Source of the DNA: Lentisphaerae bacterium GWF2_57_35
GTDB taxonomy: Bacteria > Verrucomicrobiota > Kiritimatiellia > CAIQIC01 > GWF2-57-35
Direction of reading: 5' to 3'
Assembly (NCBI GenBank): GCA_001804865.1
Contig: MHBK01000044.1
Span: 38,289 to 102,288, forward strand
Length of the DNA: 64,000 nt
Made by a program: the position numbers and the translations under genes. Below are positions 10,183 through 17,639 of this stretch, one piece after another. The stretch's first letter is position 1; every line of letters begins with the position of its first letter. The notes below the pieces were generated by a model, which was not told where the DNA came from, ran no database searches, and saw only the letters and a program-made list of their open reading frames with translations.

Positions 10183-11463
10183 CTAGGGTTTCGCTTGAGC
10201 TTCCGTCGCGACGGCGGCCGATGGTTTAGCCTGCTGGGCTTGCGCCTGTTGGGCTTGCGTCGGAAGAATCATGACCGTCGCTCCAGGGTAGAGCGCGAGT
10301 TGTCCCGTCGTCACCACTTTTTCGCCGGCCTTGATGCCTGCCTTGATCAACAGGTAGCCCATCCAATCGGGGCCTACGGTGAGCAGCCTCAACTGCGCCT
10401 TGTTATCGTCTCCGACTACATAGGCGTAAGGACCTTGTTTTCCGTAGAGCACCGCGGCGCCGGGGACAATCACGGCCTCCTTGACCGTTTCCACGACGAG
10501 TCCGAGAATCACGAACTGCCCGGGCCACAGCGCGCCGTCTTTGTTGTCGGCCTGAGCCCGGAGGGCGATGGTGCCGGTGTCGTTGTTGACCGTATTGTCG
10601 ATGAAGACCAGCTTCCCGTCGTACGTGGCTTGCATGAACTGTTGAATCAGGTTCTTGTGATCGGCCTCATCTTTCTTCAACGCTTCCTGGATGATGGGGT
10701 CCACATCCCGTTCCGGCACGAAGTTGATGTCCAGGGTGCCCTTGGCATGAGCCGCCCGGATGGTGGAGAGATACTTTTCGGGAACGGTGAAATCCACCAG
10801 GAGGGGATCGGTAGTGCGGATATTGACCAGCTTGGTGTTGTTCGCGGCTACAATATTGCCGGGGTCCACCAGTCGTTTCCCGGTAATGCCTTTGATCGGG
10901 GAGCGAATCGTGCAATAGCCCAGTTCGATCTCCGCGTTGAGAATGTTGGCTTCGTCCTGCTTGATCCGGGCCGCGGCCATATCCACATCGGCTTGATAGC
11001 CGTTGAACGCTTCCTGGGAAACCAGCTTCTGTTCGTACAACTTGCGGTTGCGTTCCAGGGTGCCTTGCTTTTGAGTGTGATCGGCCTGATCGGCCAGGAG
11101 GGCAGCTTGGTTTTTCTCAAGCGCCGCCTGGTATTCCGCGGGATCGATCTGGAAAAGAATATCTCCCGGCTCCACCGCCTGACCTTCCACAAAGGAGGCT
11201 TCCTGCAACTTGCCGGAGGCTTGCGGGACAATATCCACATTGTTGGGCGCCGTCAATTGGCCGAAGGCGTCGATATACAAAGGCACATCTTTTTGGATGG
11301 CCAATTCCACCTGAACGAGGGTGGGGGGGCGGGCTGTTTGTTCGGGTTCCTTCTTGGCGCAACTGCCGGTGGAGAGAATTCCCAGCGCCAGCAGGAGCTG
11401 TCCGGCATAGGCGAGGATGCTGCGGAGGGGTGGGTGCGGCAAGCGGATGCAATTTTGATTCAT
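10183..11463 (-). CDS. RND efflux periplasmic adaptor (membrane fusion protein)
   Basis: A 426-residue HlyD/MdtA-type adaptor. The N-terminal hydrophobic segment ends in STGSC, a possible but weak lipobox. The beta-barrel/lipoyl region (DIVPQASGKLQEASFVEGQ, VEPGDILFQIDP) is followed by an alpha-helical hairpin rich in Gln/Ala/Lys, the second lipoyl half (ELGYCTIRSPIKGITGKRL) and the membrane-proximal domain (LWPGQFVILGL). It would bridge the pump encoded downstream and the TolC-like channel encoded 14 bp upstream. The C-terminus is a low-complexity Gln/Ala tail (AQQAQAQQAKPSAAV), probably disordered. Gene order channel-adaptor-pump and tight spacing indicate one transcript. Confidence 0.93.
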   Translation of the reverse strand: MNQNCIRLPHPPLRSILAYAGQLLLALGILSTGSCAKKEPEQTARPPTLVQVELAIQKDVPLYIDAFGQLTAPNNVDIVPQASGKLQEASFVEGQAVEPGDILFQIDPAEYQAALEKNQAALLADQADHTQKQGTLERNRKLYEQKLVSQEAFNGYQADVDMAAARIKQDEANILNAEIELGYCTIRSPIKGITGKRLVDPGNIVAANNTKLVNIRTTDPLLVDFTVPEKYLSTIRAAHAKGTLDINFVPERDVDPIIQEALKKDEADHKNLIQQFMQATYDGKLVFIDNTVNNDTGTIALRAQADNKDGALWPGQFVILGLVVETVKEAVIVPGAAVLYGKQGPYAYVVGDDNKAQLRLLTVGPDWMGYLLIKAGIKAGEKVVTTGQLALYPGATVMILPTQAQQAQAQQAKPSAAVATEAQAKP

Positions 11464-11477
11464 GATGGCTCCTTCGT

Positions 11478-12905
11478 TTATAAGGCATTCCGGTCGTCTG
11501 AAAACAACACGCCCAAGGCGTTCAGCAGGCCTGCCCGGGCCAGCAACAGGTCTTTGCGGGCGCCAATCAGCTTGTAGCGGGCGCCGGCGAGCGTGTTTTG
11601 CGCCTGGAGCAGATCCAAAAGACTTTTCAGTCCGGCGTTATAAGCTTCCAGCGCCAATTGATAGGAAGCTTCGCTGCTGGCCAGCAAGGCTTGGGCCGAC
11701 TGCTGTTTCTTCAAGGCGGTCTGCAAGCCGTAATAGCGGGTCCAGACCTCGCTGGAGGCGTTGATTTCCACGGCGCTCAGCTTGGCGCGCTCGGCTTCTA
11801 GGTCTGCTTCGGCGGCGCGCCGTTTATTGAGACGCTGAAAGCCGTCGAAGAAATTCCATTGCAGGGCCAGATACGCTATGGCGGTGTAATCGTTGTCGTT
11901 GAGCGTGGAGCCGGTTTCGGAGTAATTGTGGCGATTCGCCTGGGCGGAAGCGCCGGCATTCAGGGTCGGCCAAAGGTCCGAACGAGCGGCGCGTACGGCC
12001 GCTTCCCGGGCGCTCACGCCCGCGCGTTGCGCGGCGATATCGGGACGTTGGGCGAGCGCTTCGGCGATCAGCGCGCCGATGTCGTTGGTGTTCATGGTCA
12101 CCGGCGTCTCGTCCGGCGCGACGATGGGCAAGGGCGTATCGGCAGAAACCCCCACGGCCTTGGCCAGCGCGGCGAGCGCGTCCTGGACGTCGCCGTGGGC
12201 GCTGTCGAGCGAGTAGATCGCTTCATCCTGATTGGCCTGAGCTTGCAGCACTTCCAAATGAGTCACCAGCCCCGCCTCGAATTTCTTTTCCGCCGCGTCC
12301 AAATTGGTCCGGCTGTTTTCCAGGCTGATTTCCGCCGCGGTAACGCTGGCTTGTGCGCTGTAGAGCCCGTAATACGCTTGTTCCACGGCCAGGCGCACAT
12401 CCAGAAAGGCTTTATTGAACAGATAATTGGCGGCCAGAGTGCTGAAGTTGGCCTTCTCGATGGTGGCCGCTCGCCCGCCCAAATCCAGCAGCAGCCAGGT
12501 CAGGGCGGCTTTCGGCGTGAGCAGGGTATCCTTCATGTTGCCCTCGGTCATGTTCGCATCCGTCTGATTGAACGAGGCGCTGAGAGAGCCATCCGCCTGG
12601 GGATAATATTGAGCCTGGGCCTGGCGCGTTAGAAACTCGGCAGACCGGGCATTTTGCCAATTTTCGCGCAACGAAGGATTGTTTTCGTAGGCCAGATCGA
12701 GCAACTCGCCCAACGCCAACGGTTTTTCGGCGTTGACCTTCATGGGCGCGGTATCTCTTGCGGCAACGCTTTTTGCTGGGGGTTCCCAGGGATCGTGAGA
12801 CGAAGTCGGGGCTTTAACGGTGAAACAACCTGGTGTGAAGGCGAAGGGGATTGAGGAACACAGCAGAACGACGAACTTCGGCGATAAACGAATCATCTCC
12901 GTCAC
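11478..12905 (-). CDS. TolC-family outer-membrane efflux channel
   Basis: A 475-residue NodT/TolC-type protein. The signal sequence ends at FTPGC, so it is probably a lipoprotein like many OprM relatives. Two homologous halves are visible, each with long helical runs (NARSAEFLTRQAQAQYYPQA early, YQLALEAYNAGLKSLLDLLQ late). The second half carries the typical EAYNAGLxSLLDLLxAQNTL signature just before the C-terminus. It would trimerise as the exit duct for the adaptor and pump encoded directly downstream on the same strand. It is the first gene of the operon; its 5' end lies 22 bp from the 3' end of the tRNA gene, so the operon promoter must overlap or lie beyond the tRNA, or the operon is co-transcribed with it. 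Confidence 0.93.
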   Translation of the reverse strand: MTEMIRLSPKFVVLLCSSIPFAFTPGCFTVKAPTSSHDPWEPPAKSVAARDTAPMKVNAEKPLALGELLDLAYENNPSLRENWQNARSAEFLTRQAQAQYYPQADGSLSASFNQTDANMTEGNMKDTLLTPKAALTWLLLDLGGRAATIEKANFSTLAANYLFNKAFLDVRLAVEQAYYGLYSAQASVTAAEISLENSRTNLDAAEKKFEAGLVTHLEVLQAQANQDEAIYSLDSAHGDVQDALAALAKAVGVSADTPLPIVAPDETPVTMNTNDIGALIAEALAQRPDIAAQRAGVSAREAAVRAARSDLWPTLNAGASAQANRHNYSETGSTLNDNDYTAIAYLALQWNFFDGFQRLNKRRAAEADLEAERAKLSAVEINASSEVWTRYYGLQTALKKQQSAQALLASSEASYQLALEAYNAGLKSLLDLLQAQNTLAGARYKLIGARKDLLLARAGLLNALGVLFSDDRNAL

Positions 12906-12926
12906 GCTCCGTTTTTAAAGATTTTC

Positions 12927-13003
12927 TGGCACCCCGGAGAGGACTTGAACCTCCGACCTACGGTTTAGGAAACCGCCGCTCTGTCCAACTGAGCTACCGG
13001 GGC
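12927..13003 (-). tRNA. tRNA-Arg (anticodon CCT), CCA encoded
   Basis: Read on the minus strand the cloverleaf is complete: acceptor GCCCCGG with CCGGGGT (G1-U72 wobble), D stem GCTC/GAGC, anticodon stem GCGGT/ACCGT enclosing loop TTCCTAA (anticodon CCT, reads AGG), T stem GGAGG/CCTCT with loop TTCAAGT, discriminator G and a genomically encoded CCA at 12927-12929. The gene is 77 nt including CCA. Confidence 0.95.
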
Positions 13004-13027
13004 GTCAATAAAGTCGCGTAAAAGTGG

Positions 13028-13056
13028 ATAATACAGAGCCGGGCGCTTTTCATCAA
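13028..13056 (-). promoter_or_regulatory. Sigma70-type promoter of tRNA-Arg
   Basis: On the minus strand TTGATG (-35, 13051-13056) and TATTAT (-10, 13028-13033) are separated by exactly 17 nt. The -10 box ends 24 nt before the mature tRNA 5' end, leaving a short leader. The same transcript could read through into the efflux operon 22 bp downstream of the tRNA. Confidence 0.6.
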
Positions 13057-13241
13057 TAGAAACGGAATGGTTTGTCTGTTTCTTTGTATTTTAGAGCCTG
13101 TCCCATTACCCCTGAATTCATGAAGAAAAACAGCTAAAAACGTCGGGTTTTTGTCGGTTAGGCAGTTTTTATGTCGAGGAAAACGCATTTTCTTTCATTC
13201 TAACGCCCTTTTCTTTAGAGTTCCCGCCTTTCGGGGTGTTT

Positions 13242-14681
13242 ATGAAAAAAATGAAATGGTTGTTGTTGCTGCTCCTGTTGGCCGCGTTTTGTCGGCCCGT
13301 GCAGGCAGTGGTCGCCAACCGAGTCATTTTCGATGCCGGCTTTCTCGGGGGGCGGTGGGTGGATATCGATGGAAACACCCGCACGCGGATTTTGGGTCCT
13401 TTTTATGAGCGGGCAACGTCGCCCGACGGGAAAACGCTGCAGGCCGTGCGGCCCTTGTTCAGCGCTTCGGCAGACCCGGCCAATAAGACCAAAAAGCGCG
13501 AGTACATCTGGCCTTTAGCCGATTCCTGGCAGCGGGTGGATGAATACAACTTGCGGCTTTTGCTGACTTATTACCGGGACTCGGATGTCAAAAATCCACT
13601 GGCCAAATATCACCTATGGTCCGTTCCTTTTTATTTTCAGGGCCGCGACGCGAAAACCAATGGGTACTTCGCTGTTTTCCCGATCGGCGGGCAGATACAG
13701 GATTTCATGACGTTCGATCAGATCGATTTTGCCCTGTTTCCGTTGTGGGTGAAGAGCCAGAAAATGAAGTCGACGACGCGCACGGTGCTGTGGCCCATCT
13801 TTTCGAAGACCTCCGGCGGCGGCATTGAAAAGCGGCGCGTGTTTCCTGTATGGGGTCACTCTAAATATCGCGGTGAAAACGAACGCGGATACATCTTATG
13901 GCCGTTCTACACCTGGGCCACGGAATATCGGAAGGGCATGGCCGGGCATGGGTACATGGTGTTTCCGCTTTGGGGTCGGGTAAACACGGAGCTGGCGCAG
14001 TCGTGGTATGTCGTGCCGCCGTTTTTCCGGTATTCGAAGGGCAAGGAGGGCACGTTGCTCCATGCCCCTTGGCCTTTCATCCGCTGGTCGACCGGCCAGG
14101 TCAATCAGTTGATGCTTTTTCCCATATGGGGATATCGTTCGTTCGGGACGATCTACAATTCGTTCTACCTCTGGCCGATTGCCCGGTATCAGCGCACCGA
14201 GCGGCCGAGCGTGACTAAGCATCGCCTGGTCGTGTTGCCGTTTTACATGGGCGAAAAGTATACGCCGGTAAAGACCAACGCGCCTTCGGGGCGTTACACG
14301 ATGATCTGGCCGCTGGCGTCGTATCGCCGCGAGGGCGACGTGCGCCGGTTTCGCTTCCTGGAGCTCTGGCCGTTGAAAAATACGGGCCCCATCGAGCGCA
14401 GTTGGTCGCCGCTCTGGACGTTCTTCACGCATGTCTCCACGCCGCAACGTTCGGAGGACGAACTCCTCTGGGGGCTTTATCGCCGCGAACGGCGCGATAC
14501 GAACTATTGCTATACCTCTGTGTTCCCCCTGTATTCCTGGGAGCGGGAGGACGACGGAGCCGCGCCGCGTCGCGAGTGGAATCTGCTTAAGGGCTTGATT
14601 GGATACGAGCGGCAGGGTAAACAACGGTCTTTGCGCGTGCTATATTTCATGCGATTCAAGTTAAAGGAGACGGCGCCATAA
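13242..14681 (+). CDS. Secreted protein with ~17 WPF/FPxWG beta-repeats, upstream of Mla genes
   Basis: The ATG at 13242 (MKKMKWLLLLLLL) is preferred over the GTG at 13236 because GGGG lies just upstream and the product then starts with a clean signal peptide ending near VQA. The mature part is a chain of short aromatic strands, each built on (W/F)P(L/I/F)(W/F/Y): for example YIWPLADSW, FALFPLWVK, TVLWPIFSK, YILWPFYTW, YMVFPLWGR, LMLFPIWGY, TMIWPLASY. About seventeen occur, spaced roughly 20-30 residues apart. I do not recognise a named family. The pattern suggests a beta-solenoid or beta-barrel at the outer membrane, but the fold is an inference. Its stop codon overlaps the likely start of the MlaE-like gene, and a strong Shine-Dalgarno for that gene lies inside this gene's 3' end, so the two are translationally coupled. 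Confidence 0.85.
   Translation: MKKMKWLLLLLLLAAFCRPVQAVVANRVIFDAGFLGGRWVDIDGNTRTRILGPFYERATSPDGKTLQAVRPLFSASADPANKTKKREYIWPLADSWQRVDEYNLRLLLTYYRDSDVKNPLAKYHLWSVPFYFQGRDAKTNGYFAVFPIGGQIQDFMTFDQIDFALFPLWVKSQKMKSTTRTVLWPIFSKTSGGGIEKRRVFPVWGHSKYRGENERGYILWPFYTWATEYRKGMAGHGYMVFPLWGRVNTELAQSWYVVPPFFRYSKGKEGTLLHAPWPFIRWSTGQVNQLMLFPIWGYRSFGTIYNSFYLWPIARYQRTERPSVTKHRLVVLPFYMGEKYTPVKTNAPSGRYTMIWPLASYRREGDVRRFRFLELWPLKNTGPIERSWSPLWTFFTHVSTPQRSEDELLWGLYRRERRDTNYCYTSVFPLYSWEREDDGAAPRREWNLLKGLIGYERQGKQRSLRVLYFMRFKLKETAP
14663..14680 (+). promoter_or_regulatory. Strong Shine-Dalgarno and possible AUA start for the MlaE-like gene
   Basis: AAAGGAGA at 14663-14670 is followed 7 nt later by ATA (14678-14680), which forms an ATAA overlap with the TAA stop (14679-14681) of the preceding gene. 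The frame of the permease is open from here, and no ATG, GTG or TTG occurs in it until the TTG at 14747. This argues for initiation at a rare AUA (or the next codon AUC). Confidence 0.45.
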
Positions 14682-14746
14682 TCACTCGGGAACCAGAATT
14701 TTTCGATCCGCCGGTCAATTTTTTCGCCGAATTAGGCCGGCGGATC

Positions 14747-15490
14747 TTGTTGATCTGCCGGAACTCGGGGCGCGCGCTGGTGATGCTTTTCGGAGCCATT
14801 GCCCAGGTGCGGTACATGTTCTCCCGGCGCAATCGGGACGAAGTGCTGTATCAGATGTTCGTCACGGGCATCAAGAGCCTGGGCGTGATCACCGTAGTCG
14901 CCATGTTTACCGGCATGATCCTGGCGCTCCAGACGGGCCTGGAACTGCGCCGTTTCGGGCAGGAGGTCAATATCGGCACGGCCGTGACCGTCGTCCTGCT
15001 GCGCGAAATGGGGCCCTTCATGACCGGCTTGATCATTGCCGCCAGCGTGGGCTCGGCCATCGCCGCCCAAATGGGCACCATGGTCGTCTCCGAGGAAATC
15101 GCCGCGCTGGAAGTGATGTCCATCAACCCCCTGCGTTTTCTGGTCATGCCCCGGCTCGTGGCCCTGGTGATCATGATGCCGCTGCTGACGATTTATACGA
15201 ACATTCTCGGGATCATCGGCGGGGCGATCGTGGGGCTGACGCAACTGGGCGTTTCCTTTACCGCGTACTTCGATAACGCGGCCCAATATGCCCATAACAA
15301 GGATTTGTACGTCGGCTTGTTCAAGGCCATGCTGTTCGGCTTCATCATTGTTACCGTGGCCTGCCATCAGGGCTTTTCGACCAAGGAAGGCGCGGTAGGC
15401 GTCGGACAGGCGACCCGGCGGACCGTGATTATTTCGTTCCTGACGATTCTGGTGGTGGGCTACATGATTACCCGGGTGTTTTACGCATGA
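14747..15490 (+). CDS. mlaE: MlaE-like ABC transporter permease
   Basis: MlaE/YrbE family permease of retrograde or anterograde phospholipid transport. The family core is clear: TGMILALQTGLELRRFG, then LREMGPFMTGLIIAASVGSAIAAQMGTM with the conserved E of the EIAALEVM segment, then PRLVALVIMMPLLTIY, and the C-terminal GFSTKEGAVGVGQATRRTV loop followed by the last TM. The first conventional start is the TTG at 14747, giving 247 residues. The true N-terminus probably lies 23 codons earlier at 14678, because the only good Shine-Dalgarno is there and the extra residues (FFAELGRRILLI) resemble the usual MlaE N-terminal helix. The 3' end overlaps the ATPase gene as ATGA. Confidence 0.93.
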   Translation: MLICRNSGRALVMLFGAIAQVRYMFSRRNRDEVLYQMFVTGIKSLGVITVVAMFTGMILALQTGLELRRFGQEVNIGTAVTVVLLREMGPFMTGLIIAASVGSAIAAQMGTMVVSEEIAALEVMSINPLRFLVMPRLVALVIMMPLLTIYTNILGIIGGAIVGLTQLGVSFTAYFDNAAQYAHNKDLYVGLFKAMLFGFIIVTVACHQGFSTKEGAVGVGQATRRTVIISFLTILVVGYMITRVFYA

Positions 15491-16254
15491 TCCGCTTCGA
15501 AAAAGTAACCAAAAAGTTCGGCCGCAAGGTCGTGCTGGATAACGTCGACCTGGAAATCGAGGATAACGAGACCTTCGTGATCGTCGGCACCTCCGGCGCC
15601 GGCAAGAGCGTTTCGCTTAAGCACATGGTCCGCCTGCTGACGCCCGATTCGGGACGGGTCTGGATCGGCGACGATGTGATTAGCGAGGCCAACGGACCCG
15701 ACTTGGAACGGATTCGCGCGCGCTTCGGCGTGCTGTTTCAGAGCGCAGCCTTGTTGGAGTGGCTCAACGTGAAGGAAAATGTGGCTCTGCCGTTGCGCGA
15801 ACGAGAGGCCATCACGGACGAGGCCGCCATCGATCAGATGGTCAACGAGAAGCTCCAGCAAGTGAATTTGAAGGACATCAACGAGATCTATCCGTCCAGT
15901 TTGTCCGGCGGCATGCGCAAGCGCGTCGGCCTGGCCCGGGCCATTGTGACGAAGCCGGAGATCATCCTGTACGACGAACCGACCTCGGGGCTCGATCCCG
16001 TGACCTCCCGCACCATCGACAACCTGATCGACAGCCTGCGGCGGCAGTTGGGCGTCACCAGCGTGGTCGTGACCCACGATTTGCACAGCGCCCTGGCCAT
16101 CGCCACGCGGATCGCCATGCTGCACGAGGGCAAGATGATCGAAATCGCCCCGCCGGCCCAATTTATCGAATCGAAAAACGAAATTGTCAGAAGCTTTCTC
16201 GATGCCCAGTATATTACGAAACGGGGCTCGTGGGAAAAGGTGGATCAGAAATGA
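15487..16254 (+). CDS. mlaF: MlaF-like ABC transporter ATPase
   Basis: A 255-residue ATP-binding subunit. Walker A is GTSGAGKS (residues 34-41), the signature is LSGGMRKR, Walker B with catalytic Glu is IILYDEPTSGLD, and the switch His follows in VVTHDLHSA. The LSGGMRKRVGLARA variant is typical of the MlaF/Ttg2A group rather than of importers. It would power the permease encoded immediately upstream; both flanking junctions are 4-nt ATGA overlaps, so stoichiometric translation is likely. No MlaB-like STAS gene is seen nearby. Confidence 0.95.
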   Translation: MIRFEKVTKKFGRKVVLDNVDLEIEDNETFVIVGTSGAGKSVSLKHMVRLLTPDSGRVWIGDDVISEANGPDLERIRARFGVLFQSAALLEWLNVKENVALPLREREAITDEAAIDQMVNEKLQQVNLKDINEIYPSSLSGGMRKRVGLARAIVTKPEIILYDEPTSGLDPVTSRTIDNLIDSLRRQLGVTSVVVTHDLHSALAIATRIAMLHEGKMIEIAPPAQFIESKNEIVRSFLDAQYITKRGSWEKVDQK

Positions 16255-17141
16255 AAAAGAGTCGTTTTGCGGATACCTCCATGGAAGTGACGGTCGGCGC
16301 CTTTATGTTTATGGTGCTGCTCGCGCTGGGGCTGTTTACCATCGTGCTGAGCCGCCAGAATTTTTTCAAGAAGACCTATCCGGTCGATGTCTTGTTCGAA
16401 AACGTAATGGGCCTGAGGGAGGGGGACAACGTCTATTTGCGCGGGGTCGTGATCGGACGGATCAAGAATTTGGAGGTTAAGCCGGACGGCGTGAAGGTGC
16501 ATGCCGTGCTGGAGGAGCCGGTCGTCTTGCATCAGGATTATCGCGTCGAAATCCTGCCCACCTCGGTGCTGGGCGGCAAATACTTGAATATTAATATCGG
16601 CTCGCTTTCGGCGCCCATGTTGACCACGGGAGAATCCCTCCGGGGCGTGCCGCCGGCCGATCTGGTGACCGAGGCGACGCAGACCATCAAGGATATCCGC
16701 AAGGCCTTGGACGAAGGGGAGGTCCTCAGCAATCTCAAGATCATCATGAGCAACTTGAAGGAAGTGACCAGCCAGTTGGGCGACGGCAAAGGCACCCTGG
16801 GCAAGCTGCTGATGGACGACAAAGTGTACAACGATTTGGAGCAGATCACGGCCAACCTGAAAACCATGAGCCAGGACCTGGCGGCAGGGAAGGGCACGCT
16901 GGGCAAGTTGATGTCTCCGGACGACACGCTCTACAAGGACTTGGCCGATGCGGCGGCTTCCATCAGGAAGATTACGGCCACCATGGAAAAAGGGGAGGGC
17001 ACGCTGGGCAAGATCATGATGGACGACGAATTGTATAAAGATGCCAAGGGATTGCTAAACGAAGCCCGCGCGGCCATCGACGACATTCGCGAGGCCATGC
17101 CGATCACCACGTTCTCCAGCATCTTTTTCGGGGCATTCTAA
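16251..17141 (+). CDS. mlaD: MlaD-family (MCE domain) substrate-binding protein
   Basis: The ATG at 16251 overlaps the ATPase stop (ATGA) and gives 296 residues. One N-terminal TM helix (about 13-34) anchors a periplasmic MCE domain (YPVDVLFENVMGLREGDNV, then LPTSVLGGKYLNI). The C-terminal half is helical with three copies of G(K/E)GTLGKLxxxDxxYxDL, a repeat found in many MlaD/MCE proteins, which probably forms a hydrophobic lipid tunnel or trimer stalk. The protein would hand lipid to or from the permease-ATPase complex encoded upstream. No MlaC or MlaA homologue is present in the window. Confidence 0.93.
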   Translation: MKKSRFADTSMEVTVGAFMFMVLLALGLFTIVLSRQNFFKKTYPVDVLFENVMGLREGDNVYLRGVVIGRIKNLEVKPDGVKVHAVLEEPVVLHQDYRVEILPTSVLGGKYLNINIGSLSAPMLTTGESLRGVPPADLVTEATQTIKDIRKALDEGEVLSNLKIIMSNLKEVTSQLGDGKGTLGKLLMDDKVYNDLEQITANLKTMSQDLAAGKGTLGKLMSPDDTLYKDLADAAASIRKITATMEKGEGTLGKIMMDDELYKDAKGLLNEARAAIDDIREAMPITTFSSIFFGAF

Positions 17142-17188
17142 CAAGGACCAAAACGGGGCATTCAACAACATCCAGCGGAGAGTAAAAA

Positions 17189-17530
17189 ATGAACAAGTCT
17201 TTGAAGCGATCGATCGGCGGTTTGTTAATCGTGGCGTGCGTGTTGTTTTTCCATCCGACGCCTTGCCGCGCGGACAACAGCTCGGAAGGGGCGGCCATAA
17301 CGGTCGGTCTTTTGGTGGTGGTGCTGGGCGTGCTCGTCATCATCGGCATCGCGTCCGATGTGGATTATTTTTCCAAGACTAAGCCGGACGAAGCCACGGT
17401 CAATGCCATAAAAGTCGATACTCAAGCCTTGCCCGGCATGAAAGCCCTCCGGGCCGCTGCTGCAAAAGACACTCCCACCGTCGAGCTGGCGGGCGACGCC
17501 GGGTTGATGGGCTTGCGGATTCAGTTCTAA
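17189..17530 (+). CDS. Small secreted/membrane protein, last gene of the Mla-like cluster
   Basis: A 113-residue product. GGAGAG (17175-17180) precedes the ATG by 8 nt. A signal peptide (LLIVACVLFFHPTPCRA) is followed by one strongly hydrophobic helix (ITVGLLVVVLGVLVIIGIA) and a short polar tail that ends GLRIQF. I do not recognise a family. Placement 47 bp after the MlaD-like gene on the same strand suggests co-transcription and a role at the envelope with the lipid transporter, but this is context only. Confidence 0.65.
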   Translation: MNKSLKRSIGGLLIVACVLFFHPTPCRADNSSEGAAITVGLLVVVLGVLVIIGIASDVDYFSKTKPDEATVNAIKVDTQALPGMKALRAAAAKDTPTVELAGDAGLMGLRIQF

Positions 17531-17639
17531 CGAATAAAGACCGTGCTGCATGGGTCCGTGTTTTTGGCCTTCATTCTAAACTTTACCTGCCTGGACGTTT
17601 CATTTAGAGTAAGCGTTTACTAGGAGGGAGGGGGTAAGC

